A stretch of DNA of 64,000 nt, from positions 682,001-746,000 of the forward strand of contig NZ_JRLF01000012.1 in NCBI RefSeq assembly GCF_001404985.1, in the 5' to 3' direction. The notes beneath the pieces were generated by a model. It worked only from the letters and a program-made list of their open reading frames with translations. It did not search any database and was not told the origin of the DNA. This stretch comes from Flavobacterium aquidurense (GTDB taxonomy: Bacteria > Bacteroidota > Bacteroidia > Flavobacteriales > Flavobacteriaceae). Positions 16,979 through 24,400 of the stretch are shown one piece after another. Each line of letters opens with the position of its first letter. Positions within the stretch are counted from its first letter, which is position 1. A program made the translations under genes and the position numbers.

Positions 16979-17782
16979 ATGAATAAAGTCGTTTTAATTA
17001 CCGGAGGATCTTCAGGGATTGGAAAATCAATTGGAGAATTTTTACATAAAAAAGGTTTCTTAGTATATGGAACGAGCAGAAATCCTGAAAAAGTTCTTAA
17101 TTCAATTTTTCCGTTAGTGGCTTTAGATGTTCGAAATGCAGACTCTATAAAGGCTGCTGTGAATAAAATTATTGCTAATTCTGGCCGATTAGATGTTGTA
17201 ATTAATAATGCAGGTGTTGGAATTACAGGACCTCTTGAAGAAATTCCAACAGAAGAAATCAAGAATAATTTTGAAACCAATTTTTTTGGGCCAATTGAAG
17301 TTATGAAAGCGGTTCTGCCGCAAATGAGAGAACAAAAATCAGGCTTGATTATTAATATTACCTCGATTGCCGGTTATATGGGTTTGCCATATCGTAGTGT
17401 TTATTCGGCTTCAAAAGGAGCTTTAGAATTAATTACGGAAGCGTTGCGTATGGAGGTAAAATCATTTGGAATTGAAATTACAAATGTAGCGCCGGGAGAT
17501 TTTGCAACAAATATTGCGTCAGGGCGTTATCATGCGCCGGTTATACCTGGTTCTGCTTATGAAAAAGTATATGGAGAAACGCTTTCGACAATGAATGAAC
17601 ATGTTGATGCAGGAAGTAATCCAAATGAAATGGCTGAAGCGGTTTATAAAATTATGCAGCAAAAAAAGCCAAATGTGCATTATAAAGTAGGGGCTTTTAT
17701 GCAAAAATTTTCAATTGTATTAAAGCGCGCTCTTCCAGATAAAGTTTATGAGAAGATGCTAATGAATCATTATAAATTATAA
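16979..17782 (+). CDS. Short-chain dehydrogenase/reductase (SDR)
   Basis: 267 residues, classical SDR. N-terminal cofactor motif TGGSSGIG (residues 8-15), NNAG (76-79), catalytic Ser129, Tyr142 and Lys146 (YSASK). The arginine-containing GTSRNPEK after strand 2 suggests NADP(H) preference. The sequence resembles the oxidoreductases of the 'SDR family NAD(P)-dependent' group that act on steroids or long-chain ketones; the substrate is unknown. The leader ends in repeated ACTCATAACTC phrases just before the ATG. It converges with the GAF kinase gene with only 26 bp between stops. Confidence 0.9.
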   Translation: MNKVVLITGGSSGIGKSIGEFLHKKGFLVYGTSRNPEKVLNSIFPLVALDVRNADSIKAAVNKIIANSGRLDVVINNAGVGITGPLEEIPTEEIKNNFETNFFGPIEVMKAVLPQMREQKSGLIINITSIAGYMGLPYRSVYSASKGALELITEALRMEVKSFGIEITNVAPGDFATNIASGRYHAPVIPGSAYEKVYGETLSTMNEHVDAGSNPNEMAEAVYKIMQQKKPNVHYKVGAFMQKFSIVLKRALPDKVYEKMLMNHYKL

Positions 17783-17808
17783 TAATTTGACTGGAGCAAA
17801 ATTTGAAA

Positions 17809-19116
17809 TTATTCTACAGGAATAAAAATTTCAAATTTTGCTCCTTGATTTAAAATTCCTTCTGCCTTAATAAAACCGTTGTGGTTTTCTACAATTCGTT
17901 TTACTATTGTAAGTCCAATTCCGGTACTTTTAAGTGGTTTTGTATGTAGGGCCTGAAAGAGACCAAATATCTTTTCGTTGTACTGCTGATCAAATCCAAT
18001 ACCATTATCAGAAATCGTTATTTTGTAATATTTGGTAAGCGGAGAAAGCTTTTCGAGCTCTCCATTTGTTATTTTTGCTGCTACTGTTATGATTAAATCT
18101 CGGTCAGGACTTGCAAATTTCAATGAATTGCTGATTAGATTATATAGTAATTGTCTAAATTGAAATTCAATTACAGACAGTTTTCCTAATGGTTGTATAT
18201 CAAAAACTACATTTTTATTATCAAATTCATCTGTAAGGTCTTCAATGACATCTTTGGCTATTTGATTTAAGTCTTTTAATTCAAATTTTCTGTCGTCAAA
18301 TTTTGTCTTGGAATAAATTAAAAGATCACTAATCAGGTTTTGCATTCGATATGCTGACATTTTGATTTTATGAAATGCAGTTTTTCCTTTTTCAGATAAA
18401 TTATCCGCTTCTTCACGTTCGATTGTATCTGTAAAAAGCTGAATTTTACGCAAAGGTTCCTGAAGATCGTGACTTGAAATATAGTTGAAGGCTTCTAATT
18501 CGCTGTTCATTTTTTCAAGTGAAATATTTTTCTGAAGAAGTTTTTTCTCTATATCCGAATTTAATTTTTGAATTTCCTTTTTTTCAACTTCTGTTTTCTT
18601 TAAGAGGTTGTTTTTTTCTTTTAAAGCTATTTCGTTCTCTGTTTCCTGTTCAATTGCAGTTAGGTGAAATGCGATAAGGTCTGCAAATAAATTGAACATT
18701 TCGCGGACTTTAAATTCCTTCAGGCTATTTGGTTTTGGGTCAATAGCGCATAATGTTCCAAAGAAGCTACCGTCCTTACGTATAATTGGGACAGAAATAT
18801 AACTCTGCAGTTTATACATTGCAGGTGTATGATGGTTGTGGTATTCCGGATCTTCGCTTACGTTATCAATAATTACTGCTCTTAAGTTTTTTCTAATATC
18901 GTCGCAGATTGTGGTTTTTAATTGTAATTCGTCTCCCGGCTTTAAGCCAAAATGAACATTGTCCTGAACGCTGCAAGTAATCCATCTATCGTCTGTAACT
19001 CTTGCTATAGCCGCAAAACCCATTCCGGTAGTCTGACAAATAACGTTAAGTAAAGTAGGAACAATTGTAATGTTCTCAATGTTAATTATATCTTGTTTGA
19101 AATGATCTTCTAGCAC
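17809..19116 (-). CDS. GAF-domain sensor histidine kinase
   Basis: 435 residues. Order: GAF domain (about 20-155), coiled coil (about 155-205), HisKA with H216 (YISSHDLQEPL), HATPase_c with NLISNSLKFA, DNGIGFD and STGIGLTIVKRIVENHNG. No membrane segment, so it is cytoplasmic. The SSHDLQEPL form of the H-box is typical of bacteriophytochrome-like kinases and their GAF relatives, but the chromophore-binding Cys cannot be placed. No receiver or partner regulator is adjacent. The stop lies 26 bp from that of the convergent SDR gene; no hairpin was found between them. Confidence 0.88.
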   Translation of the reverse strand: MLEDHFKQDIINIENITIVPTLLNVICQTTGMGFAAIARVTDDRWITCSVQDNVHFGLKPGDELQLKTTICDDIRKNLRAVIIDNVSEDPEYHNHHTPAMYKLQSYISVPIIRKDGSFFGTLCAIDPKPNSLKEFKVREMFNLFADLIAFHLTAIEQETENEIALKEKNNLLKKTEVEKKEIQKLNSDIEKKLLQKNISLEKMNSELEAFNYISSHDLQEPLRKIQLFTDTIEREEADNLSEKGKTAFHKIKMSAYRMQNLISDLLIYSKTKFDDRKFELKDLNQIAKDVIEDLTDEFDNKNVVFDIQPLGKLSVIEFQFRQLLYNLISNSLKFASPDRDLIITVAAKITNGELEKLSPLTKYYKITISDNGIGFDQQYNEKIFGLFQALHTKPLKSTGIGLTIVKRIVENHNGFIKAEGILNQGAKFEIFIPVE

Positions 19117-19250
19117 TTTTTTTGGGGAAATTTTAATTTTTTAAAAATACAAAAATAAAATTAGCTTTTATATAAATGTTTTTATAAGGATGAATTTGTG
19201 ATATTTAGAATTATTTTTTTAGTTTTTTATTTTATGGAAATTATAAATTG

Positions 19251-19258
19251 TAATTTTG
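19251..19258 (+). promoter_or_regulatory. Probable -7 box for the transaldolase transcript
   Basis: TAATTTTG matches TAnnTTTG. It lies just before the structured element at 19264, so transcription would start at that element and give a leader of about 120 nt. No clear -33 TTG. Confidence 0.5.
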
Positions 19259-19263
19259 CACCG

Positions 19264-19352
19264 AATTTGCGTGAGGGATAGAGGTGGTATCCTTTTGTGA
19301 AGTGGAACGGAACAAAAGATAAAGCCGAAAGCCCGGCCCTTGGGACACGCCC
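19264..19352 (+). ncRNA. Structured 5' leader element of the transaldolase gene, copy B (possible Flavo-1-like motif)
   Basis: GCGTG (19270-19274) and CACGC (about 19347-19351) can close a stem. Inside lies CCTTTTG paired with CAAAAG, then a GCCGAAAGC and CCCGGCCCTTGGG segment. Core words (GGATAGAGG, TATCCTTTT, AAAAGATA, AGCCGAAAGCC) match the elements at 2280 and, inverted, 44040. It lies wholly in the predicted leader, ending about 30 nt before the ATG. It could be an independent small RNA, a cis-regulator, or a repeat. The Flavo-1 name is from memory. Confidence 0.5.
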
Positions 19353-19383
19353 AAAGTAAGAACACAATTAAATAGATATAATT

Positions 19384-20040
19384 ATGAAATTTTTTATTGA
19401 CACAGCTAATTTAGCTCAGATTAAAGAAGCACAAGCTTTAGGTGTTTTAGATGGTGTAACAACTAATCCGTCATTGATGGCGAAAGAAGGTATTACCGGA
19501 AAAAACAATATCTTAAAGCATTATGTTGACATTTGTAATCTTGTTGAAGGAGATGTTAGTGCTGAAGTAAATGCGCTGGATTTTGATGGAATGATCAAAG
19601 AAGGTGAAGAATTGGCTGAATTGCATGAGCAAATCGTAGTTAAATTACCTATGACAAAAGAAGGTGTAATGGCTGCAAAATATTTCTCTGATAAAGGAAT
19701 CAAAACTAATGTAACGCTTGTGTTTTCTGCAGGTCAGGCTTTATTGGCTGCAAAAGCAGGAGCTACTTACGTTTCTCCTTTTATTGGTCGTTTGGATGAT
19801 GTTTCTACAGATGGTTTAAATTTGATCGAAGAAATTAGATCTATTTATGATAACTATGGTTATGAGACTCAAATTTTGGCTGCTTCAGTACGTCACACAA
19901 TGCATATTGTAAATTGTGCTAAAATTGGTGCTGATGTTATGACTGGGCCTCTTTCTGCAATTTACGGATTGTTGAAACACCCGTTAACAGATATTGGATT
20001 GGCTCAGTTTGTAGCTGATTTCGAAAAAGGTAACAAGTAG
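19384..20040 (+). CDS. tal: Transaldolase / fructose-6-phosphate aldolase-type (TalC/MipB)
   Basis: 218 residues, the short form of the family. It begins [20 protein letters not shown], typical of TalC/MipB, with TTNPSL, the Schiff-base lysine K87 ([10 protein letters not shown]) and [19 protein letters not shown]. It transfers a dihydroxyacetone unit in the non-oxidative pentose phosphate pathway, or cleaves fructose 6-phosphate; Bacteroidota members are generally called transaldolase. Cytoplasmic homomultimer. A structured leader element (19264-19352) precedes it, so its expression may be regulated post-transcriptionally. It ends in a strong terminator (20061). Confidence 0.92.
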   Translation: MKFFIDTANLAQIKEAQALGVLDGVTTNPSLMAKEGITGKNNILKHYVDICNLVEGDVSAEVNALDFDGMIKEGEELAELHEQIVVKLPMTKEGVMAAKYFSDKGIKTNVTLVFSAGQALLAAKAGATYVSPFIGRLDDVSTDGLNLIEEIRSIYDNYGYETQILAASVRHTMHIVNCAKIGADVMTGPLSAIYGLLKHPLTDIGLAQFVADFEKGNK

Positions 20041-20060
20041 TTTACTTTAGATAAATAATT

Positions 20061-20099
20061 AAAATCGCCATTTTTGTAAGAAAGATGGCGATTTTTTTT
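20061..20099 (+). terminator. Terminator after transaldolase
   Basis: AAAATCGCCAT (20061-20071) pairs with ATGGCGATTTT (20085-20095), then a T-run. Confidence 0.85.
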
Positions 20100-20128
20100 A
20101 TCTTTATATGTCTCAAAAATAATGACAT

Positions 20129-20623
20129 ATGAAAAAAGTTATTTTGATTTTCGCGTTTTTGGCAGTAAACATTACGTTAAATGCTCAGGCTAAAGTATTG
20201 ACAAGTGTAAATGAAGCGGGAGATGTTGCTACTTATGAACTGGATTGTTCTGTGCAGTTTCAATCTCTTGCTAAAGGTTTGCGCTACAATATTACACGTC
20301 ATGAGTTTAAAGGCACGGAAATGAAAAATTCATATCGGTTAATGTTGGTCATGGATGGTTTTTATTCGAAAACGCTGAATAAAACAATGACTATCTCAGC
20401 CGTATTAAGTGACGGAACGATTATCGAAGCTAAAAAGATTATTGAAGATGATGGCTTTTTTGATGGCGCTTGTACATTGAAAATAAAAGATCCAAAAGCG
20501 CTTTTAGAAGCGAATATAGTTAAAGTTATTGTTCATGCTGATAAAGATGTTGTTTATACCTTATCCGCGAAAAATAAAGAGGTTTTTAAAAAGAATCTCA
20601 GTAATATTATAAATGCTAAATAG
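20129..20623 (+). CDS. Exported protein of unknown function
   Basis: 164 residues. A signal peptide (MKKVILIFAFLAVNITLNAQ, cleaved after AQ) precedes a mature domain of about 144 residues with alternating strands and a central MLVMDGFYSKTLNKTMTISA segment. No catalytic motif, lipobox or terminal aromatic was seen, so it is probably periplasmic. A short inverted repeat (ATATGTC 20106-20112 with GACATAT 20124-20130) covers the start codon and could mask it in RNA. The gene stands alone between two terminators. Function unknown. Confidence 0.65.
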   Translation: MKKVILIFAFLAVNITLNAQAKVLTSVNEAGDVATYELDCSVQFQSLAKGLRYNITRHEFKGTEMKNSYRLMLVMDGFYSKTLNKTMTISAVLSDGTIIEAKKIIEDDGFFDGACTLKIKDPKALLEANIVKVIVHADKDVVYTLSAKNKEVFKKNLSNIINAK

Positions 20624-20674
20624 AAGGTGCAAAGTTGCATTTAGAAGTTTTCAGGTTTGAAAATTTATGGCAAT

Positions 20675-20724
20675 AAAAAAAATCCCAAATTCTAATTTAT
20701 CGATTAGAATTTGGGATTTTTTTA
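20675..20724. terminator. Long bidirectional terminator
   Basis: AATCCCAAATTCTAAT (20681-20696) pairs with ATTAGAATTTGGGATT (20703-20718), extended by A- and T-runs. It lies between convergent genes ending at 20623 and 20743 and ends both. Confidence 0.88.
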
Positions 20725-20742
20725 TTGTTTTTATGTTATGGC

Positions 20743-22212
20743 TTAGTGACCTCCTCCGCCGCCTTCAACGTGATTTATACCTTGTCTTTTTAATATTTTA
20801 GGGCAATAGAAACCATAGAATCCTAAATAAGCAAAACCAAGTAATGGAACAATGTAAGAGAAGTGTGTCCACGTGATTCCAAATATTCCTCCTGGGCTTG
20901 TTAAATCGATATCACAAATACTTCCCTGAATCAATGGAATTACTCCACCACCAAGAATCATCATGATTAAGAATGAAGATGCTTTTCCTGTGTTTTTACC
21001 TAAACCAGCAATCGCTAAATCAAATATAGACGGCCACATGATAGATAAGAATAAACCTCCTGAGATAAAGAAGAATTTAGCAATGTCAGGACTTGGACAA
21101 ACTAATCCTGCAACCATCATTAATAAACCTGATATTCCAAAAAGCATTAGCGTTTTTCCGGCGTTTTTACCACCTACAAAACTTACAGCTATAAATAATA
21201 AGATCCAGATTGGGTAGATATAGAATGCAGAAACATCATGAGCAGCAAAAATGTTAGCTCCAATAATTACTCCAAATGCTACTGCAGGAACGATAAATTT
21301 CAATGCTGTATTAACCAGATTTGAAGTATTGAAAACGTTAACTCCACCATTCCAGCGACCAATCATTAAACTTCCCCAATATAAGGCAATGAATGGTGCA
21401 ATGGCGTCTTCTAAAACGTTTCCAAATTCTGCTGTATGAAGCAAAGCCGGTAAATTACTGATAATTGTAACCTCAGTTCCAACATAGATAAAGATTCCTA
21501 ACATTCCCAGATATAATTGTGGATAATCTAGTATGTTGAATTTTTCATGTGCTACCTTAACTACTTCTTCCTCTTCTTTTGCAGGATCTTCGATTTTAGA
21601 GAAGTTCATGAAAATGGCTACAGCAATAAATGCAAGTCCAAGAATAATAAAAGGCAGTTTTATATCTTCTAATGAAAGTGATGTGTTTTTGTTATCTCCC
21701 ATTCCAAACAAAGCAATTCCTAAAAGGATAGCTCCAATTGTTGTTCCAAATGAGTTTATACCTCCGGCTAATGTTAAACGGTGCGCTCCTGTTGCAGGGC
21801 TTCCCATTTTAATAGCTAACGGATTGGCAACGATTTGTTGAATTGAAAATCCTAGTCCTACTGTAAATAAAGCAGTTAAGAAAAAAGGAAAACTTTCCAT
21901 TGTTGCAGCGGGAATAAATAAAAATGAACCAACTGCAGAAAGAAGTAAACCGGCAGAAAGTGTTTTTTTGTATCCGAATTTTTGTAAAACATCTAATTTT
22001 AAGGAAACTAAAAAGAATATCATAGATCCTACAAAGTACGCAGCATAAAATGCCCAGGCTACTAATTGGGATTGTACTTGTGATAATGTGAATACTTTTT
22101 TGAATACTGGAATCAGGATATCATTGGCTGAACCAACAAAACCCCAAAAGAAGAAAACAATTATCAAAGAGATAAACTGTCCCCATTTGGTTTGAACATT
22201 TTCTGAACTCAT
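20743..22212 (-). CDS. MFS sugar:H+ symporter, fucose permease-like (probable GlcNAc importer)
   Basis: 489 residues, about 12 membrane helices. It belongs to the FucP/glucose-galactose transporter group of the major facilitator superfamily (motifs FFFWGFVGSANDILIPVFKK at the N-terminus, GGINSFGTTIGAILLG mid-protein). The C-terminus carries a Gly/His tail (VEGGGGGH). As the last gene of the chitin locus it most likely brings GlcNAc, released in the periplasm, across the inner membrane; this is inferred from context. Glucose or another hexose is the alternative. Its upstream region carries the same operator-like sequence as both susC genes, so it appears co-regulated with them. Confidence 0.85.
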   Translation of the reverse strand: MSSENVQTKWGQFISLIIVFFFWGFVGSANDILIPVFKKVFTLSQVQSQLVAWAFYAAYFVGSMIFFLVSLKLDVLQKFGYKKTLSAGLLLSAVGSFLFIPAATMESFPFFLTALFTVGLGFSIQQIVANPLAIKMGSPATGAHRLTLAGGINSFGTTIGAILLGIALFGMGDNKNTSLSLEDIKLPFIILGLAFIAVAIFMNFSKIEDPAKEEEEVVKVAHEKFNILDYPQLYLGMLGIFIYVGTEVTIISNLPALLHTAEFGNVLEDAIAPFIALYWGSLMIGRWNGGVNVFNTSNLVNTALKFIVPAVAFGVIIGANIFAAHDVSAFYIYPIWILLFIAVSFVGGKNAGKTLMLFGISGLLMMVAGLVCPSPDIAKFFFISGGLFLSIMWPSIFDLAIAGLGKNTGKASSFLIMMILGGGVIPLIQGSICDIDLTSPGGIFGITWTHFSYIVPLLGFAYLGFYGFYCPKILKRQGINHVEGGGGGH

Positions 22213-22293
22213 AATTTAAGAGGTTAATTTTTTATTTTATTGTTTTTTGAAGACCGTAAATATATTTGTTAAGTATATCAAAAAAAAATAAAA

Positions 22294-22344
22294 AGGCACA
22301 AATAATGTTAAATTTAAACCAACGGCATCATTTTTTCAACAATG
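22294..22344 (-). promoter_or_regulatory. Predicted LytTR operator upstream of MFS gene
   Basis: Read on the minus strand: CATTGTTGA (22344-22336), ten bases, then CCGTTGGTTTAAA. This matches the operator before the second susC gene (CATTGTTGA-N10-TCGTTGGTTTAAA) gap-free, 21 of 22 bases outside the N10. A weak second half-site (TTATTTGTGCC) follows at about 20 bases. The site ends about 80 bp before the MFS start. Confidence 0.6.
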
Positions 22345-22388
22345 TGTTAATTTTTACTGAGTTATAAAATGAAATTGTGAATAAGAAT

Positions 22389-23090
22389 TTATTCAAGTAT
22401 TTTGTTTTTCACCTCTTTACTGTAATTTCTGCCAATAGGAATGGTATAAGATTGGATCTGAATGCGGTTTCCTTCGATCGATTTTACCTTATTTAGTGCA
22501 ATCACGTATGATTTATGAATTCTTAAAAAGCGATCTGAAGGCAATTCTTCAGATAATGAAGTCAATGATTTATGGGTAATGTAGGTTTTATCAGGAGTAA
22601 CAACTTTGATATATTCCTTCATTCCTTCAACAAATAAAATTTCTTCGATATTAATTTTCATCATTTTTTTATCGACTTTGATAAAAATATGAGAATCTCC
22701 TTTTGTGGTTTCGACCTTGATATTGTTTTTTAAATTGTATTCGGTTGTGATTTTATTAATGCATTTTATAAATCGTGGTAAAGGAATTGGTTTTACTAAA
22801 TAATCTAAAACATCAAGATCATAACTTTCGGCAGCAAATTCCCTAAAAGCAGTAGTAATGATAACTTTGGTTTTGTTTTCGATTAAACTAATGAGTTCAA
22901 AACCGGTCATCATAGGCATGTTGATGTCTAAAAATACGGCGTCAACAGGAGTACTGTTTATAAAATCAAGCGCTTCCAGAGAATTATTGAATGTACCAAT
23001 GACTTCAAAGTCTGTAAAATTTGTAAAATAATTTTGCAGGACTTTGATTGCTAATGGCTCATCATCAATCAACACGCATTTAATCTTCAT
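22389..23090 (-). CDS. LytTR-family response regulator of the chitin locus
   Basis: 233 residues. Receiver domain (1-120) with phospho-acceptor D55 (FLDINMP) and the acidic pocket DDE at 9-11; LytTR DNA-binding domain (about 130-233) with the VEGMKEYIKV and FLRIHKSYVIALNKV signatures. LytTR proteins bind pairs of direct 9-bp repeats about 12 bp apart. It overlaps the upstream kinase gene by 11 bases, so they are translationally coupled partners. Direct repeats spaced 21 bp precede both susC genes, with a partial site before the MFS gene, making this the probable activator of chitin uptake. The target assignment is inference; the domain call is firm. Confidence 0.93.
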   Translation of the reverse strand: MKIKCVLIDDEPLAIKVLQNYFTNFTDFEVIGTFNNSLEALDFINSTPVDAVFLDINMPMMTGFELISLIENKTKVIITTAFREFAAESYDLDVLDYLVKPIPLPRFIKCINKITTEYNLKNNIKVETTKGDSHIFIKVDKKMMKINIEEILFVEGMKEYIKVVTPDKTYITHKSLTSLSEELPSDRFLRIHKSYVIALNKVKSIEGNRIQIQSYTIPIGRNYSKEVKNKILE

Positions 23091-24132
23091 TATTAATAGG
23101 TATTTGCAAACGGATTATATAGTAATTTAATTTCGTTTTATGTTTTAAACTGAAATCACTTTTGTAAATTAATTTTAATCTTTTCTTGGTATTAACTAAA
23201 CCAATTCCGCCTTTAGTATTAAGATTTTGTGAATTTACAAAATTATTTAAGATTTCAAAATCTAACATTTTATTGTCTGTAACTTTACAATTGATCTTAA
23301 TTTTTAAGTTATTATTGTTAACACCTCCATGTTTAAAGGCATTTTCGACTAATGATATGAATATTAAGGGCGGTACAACGATATCTTCAATATTTGATTC
23401 TAAGTTGATCGTAACTTCAACGTTTTCAAAGCGTAACTTCTCAATTTCGATATAATTTTGAATGTAATCGATCTCTTTTATTAATGGAACAAATTTGGTT
23501 CCTTTTACATCATATAAAACATATTCCATCAAATTTGATAGTTTTATAATTACATCCGGAACCTTATCAGAGGATTCTAATGATAATGCATACAGATTGT
23601 TTAAAGTATTAAAAAAGAAATGAGGCTGAATTTGATTCTCCAGATATTTCAATTTTATTTTAAACTGATTTTCCCTTAATGACCGGTTTCTTTCACGTTC
23701 TCTTAACCACGTCAATGTCAGATAAACAGATGAAGCCATGGCGAGAACATACAATTCTCCAATGCAAACTGCCACAATATGATTAATTTCAAAAGGGTGG
23801 TATTCTCTGTTTGCTTCAGGCCAGATGTTTTCTGATATAATATAATAGGTAAGGGCTGTTTTTAATAAGTAAATTCCAAAAAGACTTACTATTAATGAAA
23901 ATGTATATTGAATATATTTTTGTTTAAGTACAAAACGGGGTACTAAAACAAAAAGATTAAAATAGACAAGAGGAATGTGCAAAGAGAACTCAATTAAGTT
24001 TGATTTAAACGAATATGGATAATCATTAAAGTAAGCTCCCCAGCGTAAAAAGTTAAGAGTGAAGTAGCTGCCCCAAAACCAAACATGATTTTTAAGTTTA
24101 ATATCAAATTTTAATTTTTGAATTTCAGTCAA
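23080..24132 (-). CDS. LytS-like sensor histidine kinase of the chitin locus
   Basis: 350 residues. Four hydrophobic helices occupy about residues 20-145. The His_kinase domain has phospho-acceptor H171 in NQIQPHFFFNTLNNLYAL, the motif of LytS/YehU-type kinases. The C-terminal ATPase has NAFKHG and GGIGLVNTKKRL. There is no periplasmic sensor domain, so the signal is probably sensed in the membrane or through a partner. It overlaps the LytTR gene by 11 bp and is divergent from the first susC gene; the 268-bp gap to 24401 holds the operator and an inverted repeat (24166-24202). Confidence 0.92.
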   Translation of the reverse strand: MTEIQKLKFDIKLKNHVWFWGSYFTLNFLRWGAYFNDYPYSFKSNLIEFSLHIPLVYFNLFVLVPRFVLKQKYIQYTFSLIVSLFGIYLLKTALTYYIISENIWPEANREYHPFEINHIVAVCIGELYVLAMASSVYLTLTWLRERERNRSLRENQFKIKLKYLENQIQPHFFFNTLNNLYALSLESSDKVPDVIIKLSNLMEYVLYDVKGTKFVPLIKEIDYIQNYIEIEKLRFENVEVTINLESNIEDIVVPPLIFISLVENAFKHGGVNNNNLKIKINCKVTDNKMLDFEILNNFVNSQNLNTKGGIGLVNTKKRLKLIYKSDFSLKHKTKLNYYIIRLQIPINNED

Positions 24133-24165
24133 CTTTAATTAAGGATTTATTGTTATTGGCTTCTT

Positions 24166-24202
24166 GCCAGTAATTATTGTGCAACTTTAAACAATTACTG
24201 GC
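24166..24202. promoter_or_regulatory. Inverted repeat in the divergent kinase/susC promoter region
   Basis: GCCAGTAATT (24166-24175) and AATTACTGGC (24193-24202) are perfect reverse complements, 17 bp apart. It lies 34 bp before the kinase start and is not found before the second susC gene, so it may be an autoregulatory site for the kinase-regulator operon. Confidence 0.45.
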
Positions 24203-24270
24203 TAAAACACAATTCTTTTGAAGAAAATTTTGAGAAAAAAGATTAAAATTAAATTATTTTTAGAGGATAT

Positions 24271-24338
24271 CGTTTTCGTAAAACGTATTATTGAATGTTT
24301 TGCGTCGTTCGTTTAAGGTTTTGTGTTGTTTGTTTAAA
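24271..24338 (+). promoter_or_regulatory. Predicted LytTR operator upstream of first susC
   Basis: A 68-bp block aligns without gaps (54 of 68 identities) to 29563-29630, before the second susC gene. It begins with the palindrome CGTTTTCGTAAAACG. Two direct repeats follow: GTCGTTCGTTTAA (24304-24316) and GTTGTTTGTTTAA (24325-24337), start-to-start 21 bp. This is the spacing known for LytTR regulators such as AgrA. Confidence 0.7.
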
Positions 24339-24400
24339 ATGTTTTATTTATGTTAATTTTAACAATAGATTTATCGCTTAACCAACAAAACCATGATAAA

